A stretch of DNA of 64,000 bases from positions 186,001 through 250,000 of the forward strand of contig NZ_LMZQ01000006.1 of NCBI RefSeq assembly GCF_001442625.1. The letters are read 5' to 3'. This document shows positions 25,690 to 34,990 of this stretch, one piece after another. The stretch comes from Pedobacter ginsenosidimutans (GTDB lineage Bacteria; Bacteroidota; Bacteroidia; Sphingobacteriales; Sphingobacteriaceae). Numbering within the stretch: position 1 is the stretch's first letter; every line of letters starts with the position of its first letter. The notes under the pieces were generated by a model. It saw only the letters and a list, made by a program, of their open reading frames with translations. It made no database searches and was not told the origin of the DNA. The position numbers and the translations under genes are program-made.

Positions 25690-26010
25690 TTAAGCCAATT
25701 GCTTGTTTAATTTTTCTGCTAATACTGATTTTGGAACAGCACCAACTTGTTTGTCAACAACCTGACCATCTTTAAAGTATAATAAAGCCGGGATGTTACG
25801 GATACCAAACTGCATTGAAATTTGAGGGTTGTTATCAACGTTTACTTTTCCAACTACCGCTTTGCCATCATACTCTTTTGCGATTTCTTCTACTACTGGA
25901 CCAACCATGCGACAAGGGCCACACCATTCTGCCCAAAAATCTACTAATACGGGTTTATCTGATTTTAATACAAGCTCCTCGAAGTTTGCATCTGTGATTT
26001 CTAATGCCAT
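25690..26010 (-). CDS. trxA: Thioredoxin
   Basis: A 106-residue cytoplasmic thioredoxin with the active site WCGPC (Cys30, Cys33), [12 protein letters not shown], the cis-Pro in [14 protein letters not shown] and the conserved [10 protein letters not shown]. The start is placed at 26010 (MALEITD), because the longer frame starting at 26031 would begin inside the -7 promoter box. It is the general disulfide reductase for ribonucleotide reductase, peroxiredoxins and others. It is transcribed alone, with a candidate operator upstream. Confidence 0.95.
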   Translation of the reverse strand: MALEITDANFEELVLKSDKPVLVDFWAEWCGPCRMVGPVVEEIAKEYDGKAVVGKVNVDNNPQISMQFGIRNIPALLYFKDGQVVDKQVGAVPKSVLAEKLNKQLA

Positions 26011-26028
26011 AATTATTTTTTTTATGTT

Positions 26029-26057
26029 CAAATATATGTATTCAATTGTAATGCCAA
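26029..26057 (-). promoter_or_regulatory. trxA promoter
   Basis: On the minus strand TTGG (26057-26054) and TATATTTG (26036-26029) are separated by 17 bp, a good Bacteroidota -33/-7 pair. Transcription would start near 26022, which fixes the trxA start at 26010. Confidence 0.65.
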
Positions 26058-26066
26058 CCCATTGGT

Positions 26067-26083
26067 AATGTCAATTTGACATT
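26067..26083. promoter_or_regulatory. Perfect inverted repeat upstream of the trxA promoter
   Basis: AATGTCAA and TTGACATT are separated by a single T, a 17-bp operator-like palindrome ten bases upstream of the -33 box. The position suits an activator. Confidence 0.5.
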
Positions 26084-26088
26084 ATTTT

Positions 26089-26168
26089 GAGGTAGAGGGC
26101 TTAAAGGTGAAAGGTATAAGGTTTAGGCGCTATAACCTTCCACCTTAAACCTTAGGCCTCATACCTTA
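26089..26168. repeat. Inverted heptad-like repeat between dnaE and trxA
   Basis: A tract of AAGGTNTA units (26101-26125) is followed by a tract of ACCTTNNA units (26134-26168), giving a long imperfect hairpin that overlaps the dnaE stop codon. It could serve as a dnaE terminator. Related tracts lie at 25655-25688 and 48451-48525. Confidence 0.5.
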
Positions 26169-29100
26169 GTTTAACTTGTAATTTACAACATTAAGCCCGA
26201 GTAATTGTTCCAAAAACTTATTGTTTGGATTTATTTTAAGATTTTTGGATGGCATATCCAACATAATCTCCTTTTCCCGATCAAAAATAGCGAAGTTAAG
26301 TTGGCAGTTTTGTTGCTCGGAGTTTGCCTTATTGTCTGCTAATATGGCTTCAATCTCGCGCATCAATTGATCGTTAACCCGCTCAATTGGCACCTGGATC
26401 GTTAAACTTTTAGCTAATTTATCCCTCAGTTCAGACATTAAGTTAATTGCAGTAATTTTAAACTCCCAATCGCCAGCTTTACCGAAACGCTCACCAACCC
26501 TACCCCTAATCTGCAAGAAATATCCTTCAGTTAAAAACGATTTAAATTTTAAAAAATCTTCCCCGAACAAGGCCATTTCACTTGCATCCTCATAATCTTC
26601 GAAAACAAAAGTACCAAATGGCTTACCCGTTTTGGTAATCCGCTGTGATGCGGTGACCACGAGTCCGCCTACACAAAGCTCACGGTTTTTCAGCTTTTCG
26701 AATTCGGCCAAAACCTCTTCATTATTATCGCCCATACGCACCTTGTTGATCACGCTCAATTGCTTAACACCGTGTGTACAGAATTTATCGAGTTCGAGTT
26801 TATAATTATCTAAAGGGTGGCCAGAAAGAAAAATCCCAATGGCATCTTTTTCGTACTTTAACCGGTCCATTAATGCCCATTCTGGCGAAACGGGCAAACT
26901 TGGTTCTAAAATAAGATCGGCTTTAGAGCCACCAAATAAGGAAGCTTGTGACGTACTTTCATTATTCTGAAAATCGTTGGCATATTTGATAATCTTTTCA
27001 ATACCATTCATTTTATCGTTCGGTCCGATATAAAAATACTGTGCCCTATGACCTCCAAACGCATCGAAAGCACCGCTGTACACAAAACTCTCGTAAGCTT
27101 TTTTATTTACAATGCGGGTGTTAGAACGCTTGGCAAAATCGTACACATTACCATAAGGCCCATTTGCCAATCTTTCTTCAATAATACTTTCTACCGCCTT
27201 TTCGCCCACACCTTTTACTGCCGACATGCCGAAACGGACTTCGCCCTTGGCATTTACCGAAAATTTGAGATCGGATTCGTTTACATCGGGGCCTAATACC
27301 GTAACACTCATCTGGCGACACTCTTCCATAAAGAAAGCCACCTGTTTAATATCACTCATGTTATTGGACAGTACCGCAGCCATATATTCGGCAGGGTAAT
27401 GTGCTTTTAAGTATGCGGTTTGATAGGCAATCCATGCATAACAGGTAGAGTGTGATTTGTTGAAAGCGTAAGATGCAAATGCTTCCCAATCTTTCCATAT
27501 TTTTTCCAAAGTTGTGGCATCGTGACCTTTTTCGGCCGCTTGTTTCACAAACTTGGGTTTCATTTTATCCAGAACGTCTTTCTGTTTCTTACCCATCGCC
27601 TTACGTAGCACATCGGCCTCACCTTTGGTAAATCCGGCCAGTTTCTGCGACAAAAGCATTACCTGCTCCTGGTAAACGGTAATTCCATAGGTTTCTTTCA
27701 AATACTCTTCGCAGGCATCTAAATCGTACTTAATTTCTTCTTCGCCATTTTTACGGCGAACGAAACTTGGAATATACTCCATTGGGCCCGGGCGATATAA
27801 TGCGTTCATCGCAATTAAATCGTCGAAAACCGTTGGTTTCAGCTCCTTCATGTATTTCTGCATACCCGGACTCTCATACTGGAAAATCCCGATGGTTTCA
27901 CCTCGCTGGAAAAGCTCATAGGTTAATACATCATCAATTGGGAAATTATCCGGATCGAGATCAATACCAAAGCGTTTTTTAACCAGTTTTACGGTATCCT
28001 TTATCAGGGTAAGGGTTTTTAAACCCAAAAAGTCCATCTTTAATAAACCCGCGCTTTCTACAACCGAGTTATCAAATTGGGTAACATATAAATCAGAATC
28101 TTTTGCAGTAGAAACGGGAACGAAATTGGTAATATCGCTTGGCGTAATAATTACCCCGCAGGCATGGATACCGGTATTCCGTAAAGAGCCCTCTAAAATC
28201 TGTGCCTGTTGAATGGTTTCGGCACTCAAATCTTTTAATGCGCCAAGGTTTTTCAATTCTACTACACGTTCATATTCATCAGGGCGCAAAGCTTCTTTCA
28301 GTGTTTTCTCATCCAAAGTGAAGATTTTTGCGAGCTTCATATTCGGGATCAGCTTGGCAATCTTATCTGCTTCAAAAAGTGGCAAATCTAACACCCTCGC
28401 TGTATCGCGGATAGAAGATTTGGCGGCCATGGTTCCATATGTGATAATCTGCGCCACCTGGCTGGAACCGTATTTGCCAATTACATATTCCATTACACGG
28501 CCACGGCCCTCATCGTCAAAATCGATATCAATATCGGGCATGGATACACGATCGGGATTTAAGAAACGCTCAAAAAGGAGATCGTACTTAATGGGATCGA
28601 TATTCGTGATCCACAAACAATAAGCCACCACCGATCCTGCTGCAGAACCACGGCCAGGTCCTACCGAAACATCCCTGCGGCGGGCTTCGGCAATAAAATC
28701 CTGTACAATTAGGAAATAACCCGGATAACCGGTTTTTTCAATGGTCTGTAATTCGAAATCTAAACGTTCAATAACCTCAGGGGTTAACACGCCATAACGT
28801 TTCTTGGCCCCCTCATAAGTAAGGTGACGCAAAAATTTATTTTCCCCACGTTTTCCTCCATCGGCCTCATCTTCCGCCACTAAAAATTCGTCTGGAATAT
28901 CGAATTTAGGTAAGAGTACTTCGCGGGCAAGTTTGTAGATTTCGATCTTATCTACAATTTCTTTAATATTTACAATAGCCTCTGGCAAATCGGCAAAAAG
29001 CGATTTCATTTCATCACCAGATTTGAAATAATATTCTTGATTAGGCAAACCATAACGGTAACCGCGACCACGGCCAATTGGTGTTGCCTGTTTTTCGCCA

Positions 29101-30599
29101 TCTTTTACACAAAGCAAAATATCGTGTGCGTTCGCATCCTTTTTGTTAATGTAATAGGTATTATTGGTAGCCACTAATTTAACCTCGTGTTTGCGCGCCA
29201 AAGCAATCAGCGATTCGTTTACACGGTCTTCATCTTCCTGGTTGTGACGCATTACCTCAACATAGAAATCATCGCCAAACATGTTCTTCCACCAGATCAG
29301 CGCTTCTTCAGCCTGGGTTTCGCCCATGTTTAAAATTTTGTTCGAAATCTCTCCGGATAGGTTGCCCGATAAAACAATAATATCATCTTTATACTGTTCA
29401 ATTACCTCCCTGTCAATACGTGGAACGTAATAAAAACCTTTGGTATAAGCGATAGAAGACATTTTAGCTAAATTATGATAGCCTTTTTTGTTCTTCGCCA
29501 ACAGTACCATCTGGTAACCATTATCTTTTGCGGTCCGGTCTAAGTGATTATTACAAACAAAAAATTCTACCCCAACAATGGGTGTCATTACCACTTCCGT
29601 TGGGCGCTCGCCAGCCTCAATTGCGGCAGCATTTTTCGCTTCGGCAGCTTTGTTATGATTTAAAACATGGTTTACAAAGTGAAAAGCTCCCATCATGTTC
29701 GCATGATCGGTCATGGCTACAGCCGGCATTTTTTGTGCTGCCGCAGCTTTTACCAGATCGGGAATACTGATGGTACTTTGCAATACCGAAAACTGTGTAT
29801 GGTTATGCAAATGCACAAAAGTTGCTGCAGCAAGTTCCTGTTTGTTTCCGGCAAGTTCCTGTTTCGAAATTCCTCCGCCCTCAGCTTTTTGTAAACGCTT
29901 GCGGATTTCATCAGAAGCAGCTTTTAAATTGATGTGTTTTAACCCAACTCCTTCAATCGTAGCTGGGTTTACCTCTCTAAAACGAGGAAAATATTCTACG
30001 TCAACCTGTAGTTCTTCTTTTTTAAAAACCTCTCTTTTTACCAATTCCAAGAAACAACGCGTAGTGGCTTCCACATCGGCAGTTGCGTTGTGGGCTTCGT
30101 TAAAAGGAACACCAAATAAATAAGAATGTAACTCGGTTAAGGTTGGCAATTTAAACCTTCCACCCCTACCTCCAGGCAATTGTAAAAGCTGGGCGGTAAC
30201 TTCGGTACAGGTATCCAACACAGGCATCTCGGCCAAACGGTTGGCTACACCAAAACGGTGAAACTCACAGCCCATAATGTTTACGTCGAAACCAACATTC
30301 TGGCCTACAATAAACTTGGCTTTATCTAAAACTTCGTTAAACTTGGCCAACATTTCGTCGAAACCGATGCCTTGTTCGGCAGCGAGTTCAGTAGAAATAC
30401 CATGTATCCGTTCTGCATCGTACGGAATATTAAATCCCTCTGGTTTAACCAGATAATCCTGATGTTCAACCAATCTCCCCATCTCATCGTGCAGTTGCCA
30501 TGCAATCTGTATACAACGCGGCCAATTATCCGTATCGGTAATGGGTGCATTATAATTACGTGGCAAACCAGTGGTTTCAGTATCAAAAATTAAGTACAT
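26166..30599 (-). CDS. dnaE: DNA polymerase III alpha subunit with fused N-terminal exonuclease
   Basis: A 1477-residue replicative polymerase. Residues 1-190 are a DnaQ-like DEDDh 3'-5' exonuclease (FDTETTGLP with Asp6 and Glu8, VGQNVGFDVN, HNATADVEAT). A PHP domain follows (FVHLHNHTQFSVLQS), then the C-family polymerase core with GRGSAAGSVV and PDIDIDFDDEGR (about residues 685-697), the beta-binding and helix-hairpin-helix region, and a C-terminal OB fold (VVTASQRITKTGKPFGTFVF). The start at 30599 (MYLIFDTETTG) fits the exonuclease fold; the frame runs 16 codons further. The fusion of proofreading and polymerase is known in Bacteroidota. Confidence 0.95.
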   Translation of the reverse strand: MYLIFDTETTGLPRNYNAPITDTDNWPRCIQIAWQLHDEMGRLVEHQDYLVKPEGFNIPYDAERIHGISTELAAEQGIGFDEMLAKFNEVLDKAKFIVGQNVGFDVNIMGCEFHRFGVANRLAEMPVLDTCTEVTAQLLQLPGGRGGRFKLPTLTELHSYLFGVPFNEAHNATADVEATTRCFLELVKREVFKKEELQVDVEYFPRFREVNPATIEGVGLKHINLKAASDEIRKRLQKAEGGGISKQELAGNKQELAAATFVHLHNHTQFSVLQSTISIPDLVKAAAAQKMPAVAMTDHANMMGAFHFVNHVLNHNKAAEAKNAAAIEAGERPTEVVMTPIVGVEFFVCNNHLDRTAKDNGYQMVLLAKNKKGYHNLAKMSSIAYTKGFYYVPRIDREVIEQYKDDIIVLSGNLSGEISNKILNMGETQAEEALIWWKNMFGDDFYVEVMRHNQEDEDRVNESLIALARKHEVKLVATNNTYYINKKDANAHDILLCVKDGEKQATPIGRGRGYRYGLPNQEYYFKSGDEMKSLFADLPEAIVNIKEIVDKIEIYKLAREVLLPKFDIPDEFLVAEDEADGGKRGENKFLRHLTYEGAKKRYGVLTPEVIERLDFELQTIEKTGYPGYFLIVQDFIAEARRRDVSVGPGRGSAAGSVVAYCLWITNIDPIKYDLLFERFLNPDRVSMPDIDIDFDDEGRGRVMEYVIGKYGSSQVAQIITYGTMAAKSSIRDTARVLDLPLFEADKIAKLIPNMKLAKIFTLDEKTLKEALRPDEYERVVELKNLGALKDLSAETIQQAQILEGSLRNTGIHACGVIITPSDITNFVPVSTAKDSDLYVTQFDNSVVESAGLLKMDFLGLKTLTLIKDTVKLVKKRFGIDLDPDNFPIDDVLTYELFQRGETIGIFQYESPGMQKYMKELKPTVFDDLIAMNALYRPGPMEYIPSFVRRKNGEEEIKYDLDACEEYLKETYGITVYQEQVMLLSQKLAGFTKGEADVLRKAMGKKQKDVLDKMKPKFVKQAAEKGHDATTLEKIWKDWEAFASYAFNKSHSTCYAWIAYQTAYLKAHYPAEYMAAVLSNNMSDIKQVAFFMEECRQMSVTVLGPDVNESDLKFSVNAKGEVRFGMSAVKGVGEKAVESIIEERLANGPYGNVYDFAKRSNTRIVNKKAYESFVYSGAFDAFGGHRAQYFYIGPNDKMNGIEKIIKYANDFQNNESTSQASLFGGSKADLILEPSLPVSPEWALMDRLKYEKDAIGIFLSGHPLDNYKLELDKFCTHGVKQLSVINKVRMGDNNEEVLAEFEKLKNRELCVGGLVVTASQRITKTGKPFGTFVFEDYEDASEMALFGEDFLKFKSFLTEGYFLQIRGRVGERFGKAGDWEFKITAINLMSELRDKLAKSLTIQVPIERVNDQLMREIEAILADNKANSEQQNCQLNFAIFDREKEIMLDMPSKNLKINPNNKFLEQLLGLNVVNYKLN

Positions 30600-30617
30600 A
30601 TAGTGCGGTAAAGAATT

Positions 30618-30641
30618 AACCGTTTTAGAATAATAACGGTT
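30618..30641. promoter_or_regulatory. Inverted repeat in the dnaE leader
   Basis: AACCGTT and AACGGTT flank a ten-base spacer between the promoter and the dnaE start. It could form an RNA hairpin in the leader or bind a repressor. Confidence 0.35.
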
Positions 30642-30644
30642 CTT

Positions 30645-30652
30645 CAAAAATA
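30645..30652 (-). promoter_or_regulatory. -7 promoter box of dnaE
   Basis: TATTTTTG on the minus strand matches TAnnTTTG, 45 bases before the ATG at 30599. Confidence 0.5.
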
Positions 30653-30709
30653 AGGAATTTGAGGGTTGAAGTTGTCAGGATTTTATCAACAAAAAAATGG
30701 CGATCAAAC

Positions 30710-30741
30710 CTATCAGGTTTTAAAAACCCGATAGTTTTTTT
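30710..30741 (+). repeat. Palindromic repeat with T run upstream of dnaE
   Basis: CTATC-A-GGTTT pairs with AAACC-C-GATAG around TAA and runs into seven T. It looks like a plus-strand terminator but has no plus-strand gene before it, so it is more likely one of the dispersed palindromes; it could also stop antisense transcription into the dnaE promoter region. Confidence 0.45.
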
Positions 30742-31099
30742 TAAAGCATTAATCCCGAACTCATTACCATTTTGTTCTTTTTTGAACATTTTATTTTTTT
30801 TTGGAAATGAGTGCTTCGGTTTTTCATCGGGATTTTCAGCCCCGCTATACGCTTTACTCCGTTGCACTACGTGTTCGCTGTTATCGGGTTTAGCTAACAC
30901 AAGTCTGTGGTCAAAACTTAAAAAAAGCCACCAGTCAAAAAGCTGATGCAACAAATCTTTAAAATAGTTATCTCTTGCAAAACTAGGAGGATATATATTA
31001 GCTTGTTAAATAAAGTTAAACTTGGTTAACGAGAAAGATATCAATCAAAAAACTATTATTTTAGTAATATACAATAACCCAAAATTGCAAAGATATGTT
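30742..31099. other. Intergenic stretch without a supported gene
   Basis: The ORFs seen here on both strands lack start context or recognisable composition. The part at about 30815-30900 is richer in GC and includes ATCGGGTTTAG, which may be a worn copy of the GTTTAGGTGGC repeat family. Nothing else is recognisable. Confidence 0.45.
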
Positions 31100-31795
31100 A
31101 TGAAATTCATTTTACTTTTCCTCTTTATTTCGGGAACCGTTTCAATTGCATCTGCACAACAGCAGATTAATATAGAATTAAAAAAACAGCTTGACTCTAT
31201 TTTGCAGCTCGACCAAGGTATCAGAGAATTTGGTGATACGGAAACCTCTGAAAAGAGAAAAGATACCATTGCAGCATTATTTAATTCTTCGAAAGAGATG
31301 CTTAAAAAAAGTCAATGGAAAATAATGGCGGAAATAGATTCTATTCATCTTAAAAAAGTTGAAGCCATTATTGCAAAATATGGTTATCCTGGAAAAACGC
31401 TTGTTGGAGAGCCAACAAATACCGCAGTATTTTATGTAATACAGCATAACCCTGGTATTATTCCAAAATATTATCCACTGATTGAAAAAGCGGGCAAAAG
31501 TGGAGAATTACCTTTTAAATACACAGCAACGATGTTGGATAGAAAACTGAGCAACGAAGGGAAGGAACAGATTTACGGCACACAAGTATATGGAATGCAA
31601 ATTAGTAATCCTCAAACTGGCAAAAAAGACTTTTTCCAATATGTTATCCCGATCAAAGATGCTAAAAACGTAAATCAAAGACGTAAGAAAGCAGGTTTCG
31701 ATACAACAGTTGAAGAGAATACGAAGCGATTTGGTTTTGTTTATAAAGTATATACGCTAGACGAGATCAAGAAAATTATAAAACCATCTAACTAA
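31100..31795 (+). CDS. Exported DUF6624-type protein
   Basis: A 231-residue protein with a signal peptide (MKFILLFLFISGTVSIASAQ). The mature part shows the DUF6624 pattern: long helices, then IIAKYGYPGKTLVGEPTNTA, VIQHNPGIIPKYYPLIEKA, TATMLDRKLSNEGKEQIYGT. The function of this family is unknown. The frame is open upstream to a TTG at 31022, but the signal peptide marks the ATG at 31100 as the start. Confidence 0.78.
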   Translation: MKFILLFLFISGTVSIASAQQQINIELKKQLDSILQLDQGIREFGDTETSEKRKDTIAALFNSSKEMLKKSQWKIMAEIDSIHLKKVEAIIAKYGYPGKTLVGEPTNTAVFYVIQHNPGIIPKYYPLIEKAGKSGELPFKYTATMLDRKLSNEGKEQIYGTQVYGMQISNPQTGKKDFFQYVIPIKDAKNVNQRRKKAGFDTTVEENTKRFGFVYKVYTLDEIKKIIKPSN

Positions 31796-31925
31796 AAAAC
31801 TATCTGGTTTTTGTACCCCCAAGCTTCCCCATCAATCAGATTTAAATTGCAAAAACCCATAGCTTAAGCCTCCATAAAACATCTAAGATAAATGTTACAT
31901 TAGCCATATCTAAATCGATCACCTT

Positions 31926-32414
31926 ATGAAAACTTACATCAATAGATTCATTGTACTTTCTAGCTTTTTCCTGTTAGCCAGCAGTTTTGTCGCAGATGAA
32001 TCTCCTGTAAACAAAAATACCCCAGAAAGCGAAATCTGTAGCAAAACCATTAAGTACACCACCAATAAACTGCTAGGGCCAAACGGCGAAGAAATAACTG
32101 CACCAACAGAAATAACGATTAACCCAACTACAAAGGTTATTACGTTAGTGAGCACTCCACCAGATCAGGAAAAAGTTTTGTTCGAAACGCAGATTGAAAG
32201 TATTGAATGTTCTTTTAGCAAAAAACTATCATCAGGCAAAGCTTATTATAAAGGATATATTCTACAACAAGATGGGAATAAAAGCCCTGCCGAAATTGTA
32301 TTGGAAGCAAAAGACGGGAAAGTGAGCCTTACTTCTTATGATGAAGAAAAGCGGATTGGGCTGAGAGCGATCTTTGATAAATGGGAAATAATCGAGAATA
32401 AAGAAAAACCTTAA
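31926..32414 (+). CDS. Exported hypothetical protein
   Basis: A 162-residue protein with a signal peptide ending near residue 22 (LLASSFVADE). The mature part is small and probably beta-rich (TEITINPTTKVITLVSTPP, AYYKGYILQQDGNKSPAEIV). A single Cys38 and another around residue 97 could form a disulfide. I do not recognise the family. It lies alone 130 bases after the DUF6624 gene. Confidence 0.62.
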   Translation: MKTYINRFIVLSSFFLLASSFVADESPVNKNTPESEICSKTIKYTTNKLLGPNGEEITAPTEITINPTTKVITLVSTPPDQEKVLFETQIESIECSFSKKLSSGKAYYKGYILQQDGNKSPAEIVLEAKDGKVSLTSYDEEKRIGLRAIFDKWEIIENKEKP

Positions 32415-32548
32415 ACTAGTTATCTTTTGCAATTTGGATGATATAAGCCCACCAAATAACTTCATCTACAACACGATTAAAATGATTATTGATTTGGCTT
32501 GAAAAGCAGATATAACAATATCTGGCTTAATACAGTCCAGCACCTGTT

Positions 32549-32614
32549 ACAAGTCCGCGCCTCGTTCCTCGTCTTACTGGGGTTTCACTTTGGCCGGGTT
32601 TAGGTGGCTCCAAC
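32549..32614 (+). repeat. Dispersed repeat of the GTTTAGGTGGC family
   Basis: It shares AAGTCCGCGCCTCGTTCCTC and CGGGTTTAGGTGGC with the copy at 5112-5183, in the same order and orientation. It lies in the 446-bp gap before mdh; the rest of the gap shows only the mdh promoter. Confidence 0.65.
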
Positions 32615-32812
32615 TATCTATAGTAAATAAACCCGATCGAAAGCTGTATTCCGATTTAAGCATGGCTATTCATTGTTTTTTGGTATGCTTGCTTGTTTCA
32701 CAGGTTTCATGGGAATTTAGTAAAGAGCGGGACTGAACTCGCCTATGAATTAAGTAAACCATCATCAAATTATAAAGTTTTGAAAAGGATTTTTAAACCT
32801 TATATTTATTTC

Positions 32813-32820
32813 TACCTTCG
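32813..32820 (+). promoter_or_regulatory. Probable -7 promoter box of mdh
   Basis: TACCTTCG differs from TAnnTTTG by one base and lies 40 bases before the mdh ATG. It falls inside the longer open frame, which argues against the upstream start at 32693. Confidence 0.4.
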
Positions 32821-32860
32821 ATTAATATTTAACGATACGCAAACCATTAAAATAAAATAT

Positions 32861-33799
32861 ATGAAAGTAACGGTTGTTGGCGCAGGCGCAGTTGGTGCCA
32901 CTTGTGCAGATAATATTGCCCGCAAAGAATTAGCGAACGAACTTGTTTTGTTAGATATTAAAGAGGGTTTTGCCGAGGGCAAAGCGATCGACATGATGCA
33001 AACCGCAACTCTTTTGGGTTTCGACACTAAAATTACCGGTGTAACTGGCGATTACAGCAAAACTGCTGGTTCTGACGTGGTCGTAATTACCTCAGGCTTG
33101 CCCCGCAAACCAGGGATGACCCGTGAAGAACTGATTGGCATTAATGCCGGTATTGTTAAAGGTGTTGCCGAAAATATTTTAAAATACTCTCCTGAAGCTA
33201 TCTTCATCGTAATCAGTAACCCAATGGATACGATGACTTATTTAGCCTTAAAATCGTTAGGCCTACCTAAAAACCGTATTATCGGCATGGGTGGAACGTT
33301 AGATAGCTCCCGTTTCAAATTTTATTTATCGCAAGCTTTAAATTGCAACCCTAACGATTTGCAGGGCTTTGTAATTGGCGGCCATGGCGATACCACTATG
33401 ATTCCACTAACCCGTTTAGCTACATACCAAAGTTTACCAGTTAGTAATTTATTGGATAAAGCTACGCTTGATAAAGTTGCAGCCGATACCATGGTTGGCG
33501 GTGCTACTTTAACAGGATTAATCGGCACTTCTGCCTGGTATGCACCGGGTGCTGCAGGCGCTGCATTGGTTGAAGCAATTTTACGTGATGAGAAAAAACT
33601 GTTTACCTGCTGCGTTTCTCTTGAAGGAGAATACGGACAGGAAGATATCTGTTTAGGCGTACCCGTAATTATTGGTCGTAATGGCTGGGAAAAAATCATC
33701 GATTTTAAATTAACTGAAGATGAACAGGCCGCATTTAACAAAAGTGCCGATGCAGTAAGAAATATGAATAATGTACTGGCAGAAATGAAGTTGGTTTAA
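32861..33799 (+). CDS. mdh: Malate dehydrogenase
   Basis: A 312-residue LDH-like malate dehydrogenase that interconverts malate and oxaloacetate with NAD in the TCA cycle. It has the nucleotide motif GAGAVG (7-12) with Asp32, the substrate loop RKPGMTRE with Arg82 and Arg88 (Arg82 marks malate rather than lactate specificity), Asp148 and Arg151, and the catalytic His175 in GGHGDTTM. The frame extends 56 codons upstream, but the Rossmann fold begins at 32861 and the promoter lies in between. Confidence 0.95.
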   Translation: MKVTVVGAGAVGATCADNIARKELANELVLLDIKEGFAEGKAIDMMQTATLLGFDTKITGVTGDYSKTAGSDVVVITSGLPRKPGMTREELIGINAGIVKGVAENILKYSPEAIFIVISNPMDTMTYLALKSLGLPKNRIIGMGGTLDSSRFKFYLSQALNCNPNDLQGFVIGGHGDTTMIPLTRLATYQSLPVSNLLDKATLDKVAADTMVGGATLTGLIGTSAWYAPGAAGAALVEAILRDEKKLFTCCVSLEGEYGQEDICLGVPVIIGRNGWEKIIDFKLTEDEQAAFNKSADAVRNMNNVLAEMKLV

Positions 33800-33860
33800 T
33801 ACCATTCTGAAGATAAATCTTTAACGAAAGTATTAAATTACTAAATGGGTTTCCTCGGTG

Positions 33861-33930
33861 CGTCATTCCCAACTCGATTGGGAATCTTAGTGCAATAGGC
33901 TTTAAGATTCCCGCCTGCGCGAGAATGACG
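33861..33930. repeat. REP-like palindrome with CGTCATTC/GAATGACG ends
   Basis: A 70-bp element bounded by CGTCATTCCC and GAGAATGACG, with inner GATTGGGAATCTTA and TAAGATTCCCGC arms. It is a common type of non-coding repeat. It lies after mdh. Confidence 0.65.
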
Positions 33931-34015
33931 ACCGTTCTTTTACATCCGTGTATTTCGTACTCCCCTACCTGAATAGCTAGACAGACGTGGCATTTTTTAC
34001 ACTTAAATAAGTTGT

Positions 34016-34039
34016 CACCCTGAGCGTAGTCGAAGGGCA
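34016..34039. repeat. Short hairpin with CCTGAGCGTAGTCGAAGG core
   Basis: The same core as at 5283-5310 and 35970-35997, here just 18 bases before the retropepsin-like gene, so it may form a structure in its leader. Confidence 0.6.
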
Positions 34040-34056
34040 GTAGACATCAATAAACA

Positions 34057-34482
34057 ATGAAATCAATTTCAATCCCACTAACTCTGATAAACTTACAGGA
34101 CGACGGTTTTCACCTTTTGGTGGAAGTTGTTGTTTTTAAGGAAAAACATTTTGCTGTTTTAGATACCGGTGCATCGCGAAGTGTGTTCGATAAATCGTTG
34201 ATTGAGCAACACCTATCAGAAACCCTCCAGGTATCTGACGAAATTAATGCAGCCACCCTTTTTACCACCACCACTACCATTCAGGCAACTATTCCTGAGC
34301 TAAAAATCGGAACCTTAAAGATCAAAAACTACGAAACAGTGGCTTTCGACCTGCAATCGGTGAGTGATACTTACCAACAGTTTGGTCACCCACCTATTAT
34401 GAGTATTATTGGTGGAGATATATTAATGCAGTATAAAGCCGTTATTGATTACAAGAAAATGATCCTTAGGCTTTATAGATAA
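34057..34482 (+). CDS. Retropepsin-like aspartic protease-fold protein
   Basis: A 141-residue single-domain aspartic protease-like protein. It has the active-site motif AVLDTGASRSVFD (Asp36-Thr37-Gly38) and the flap/hydrophobic-hydrophobic-Gly signature SIIGGDIL near the C-terminus. It has no signal peptide and would work as a homodimer, as retropepsins do. Cellular substrate is unknown. It is followed after 64 bases by a membrane protein gene. Confidence 0.82.
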   Translation: MKSISIPLTLINLQDDGFHLLVEVVVFKEKHFAVLDTGASRSVFDKSLIEQHLSETLQVSDEINAATLFTTTTTIQATIPELKIGTLKIKNYETVAFDLQSVSDTYQQFGHPPIMSIIGGDILMQYKAVIDYKKMILRLYR

Positions 34483-34546
34483 ACATAATTTTACTTTATG
34501 ACTTTAATCATTTTTATTAAGCTATTTTAAATGATATTTGAACCTG

Positions 34547-34990
34547 ATGAAAAAGTTAATCACAATCTTTTGTGTCATTTTCTGGGCAGGTTTAATCGGT
34601 GGAATTAGTTTTTTAGAAGCTCCATTAAAATTCCAGGCTCCAGGAATTACAATTCCACTAGGCTTAGGTATAGGACAATTGGTTTTTCAGGCCCTCAATA
34701 AAATAGAGATCGTATTACTGATTATTATTTTAGTCTGCTCGCTACCCGCACCTTTAAAAAACTTTCACAGCATTTTACTTTTCTCGGTTACCATCCTTTT
34801 AATAGCAGACACTTTTTGGCTGTTGCCAATACTCGATGAAAGGGCAAAACTGGTTTTGGCAGGCAATGCTCCAATCAAAAGTTATCACCATATTTTATAC
34901 ATCATTATCGACACCATAAAATTCCTGTCATTAATTGTTCTGGGTTTTTTAAGTTTAAAATCACTGTACCATGAAAAAAGATATTCATAA
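34547..34990 (+). CDS. Four-helix membrane protein overlapping a truncated haemoglobin gene
   Basis: A 147-residue protein with four hydrophobic segments (about 4-22, 50-65, 70-90 and 112-140 from the ATG at 34547). The conserved-looking stretch GISFLEAPLKFQAPGITIP after the first helix is vaguely like the DUF4149/TMEM205 type, but I am not sure. Its last 20 bases overlap the start of the truncated haemoglobin gene, so the two are translated together. A TTG three codons upstream is an alternative start. Confidence 0.68.
   Translation: MKKLITIFCVIFWAGLIGGISFLEAPLKFQAPGITIPLGLGIGQLVFQALNKIEIVLLIIILVCSLPAPLKNFHSILLFSVTILLIADTFWLLPILDERAKLVLAGNAPIKSYHHILYIIIDTIKFLSLIVLGFLSLKSLYHEKRYS

Noticed and set aside
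26011..26031. Longer thioredoxin start at 26031
   Set aside because: It would begin inside the -7 promoter box, upstream of the expected transcription start.
30625..30954. Overlapping ORFs of about 100 codons on both strands upstream of dnaE
   Set aside because: Both overlap the dnaE promoter and leader and a palindrome, and neither has a coding look or start context.
32693..32860. N-terminal extension of malate dehydrogenase
   Set aside because: The Rossmann fold begins at 32861, and a -7 box lies within the extension.
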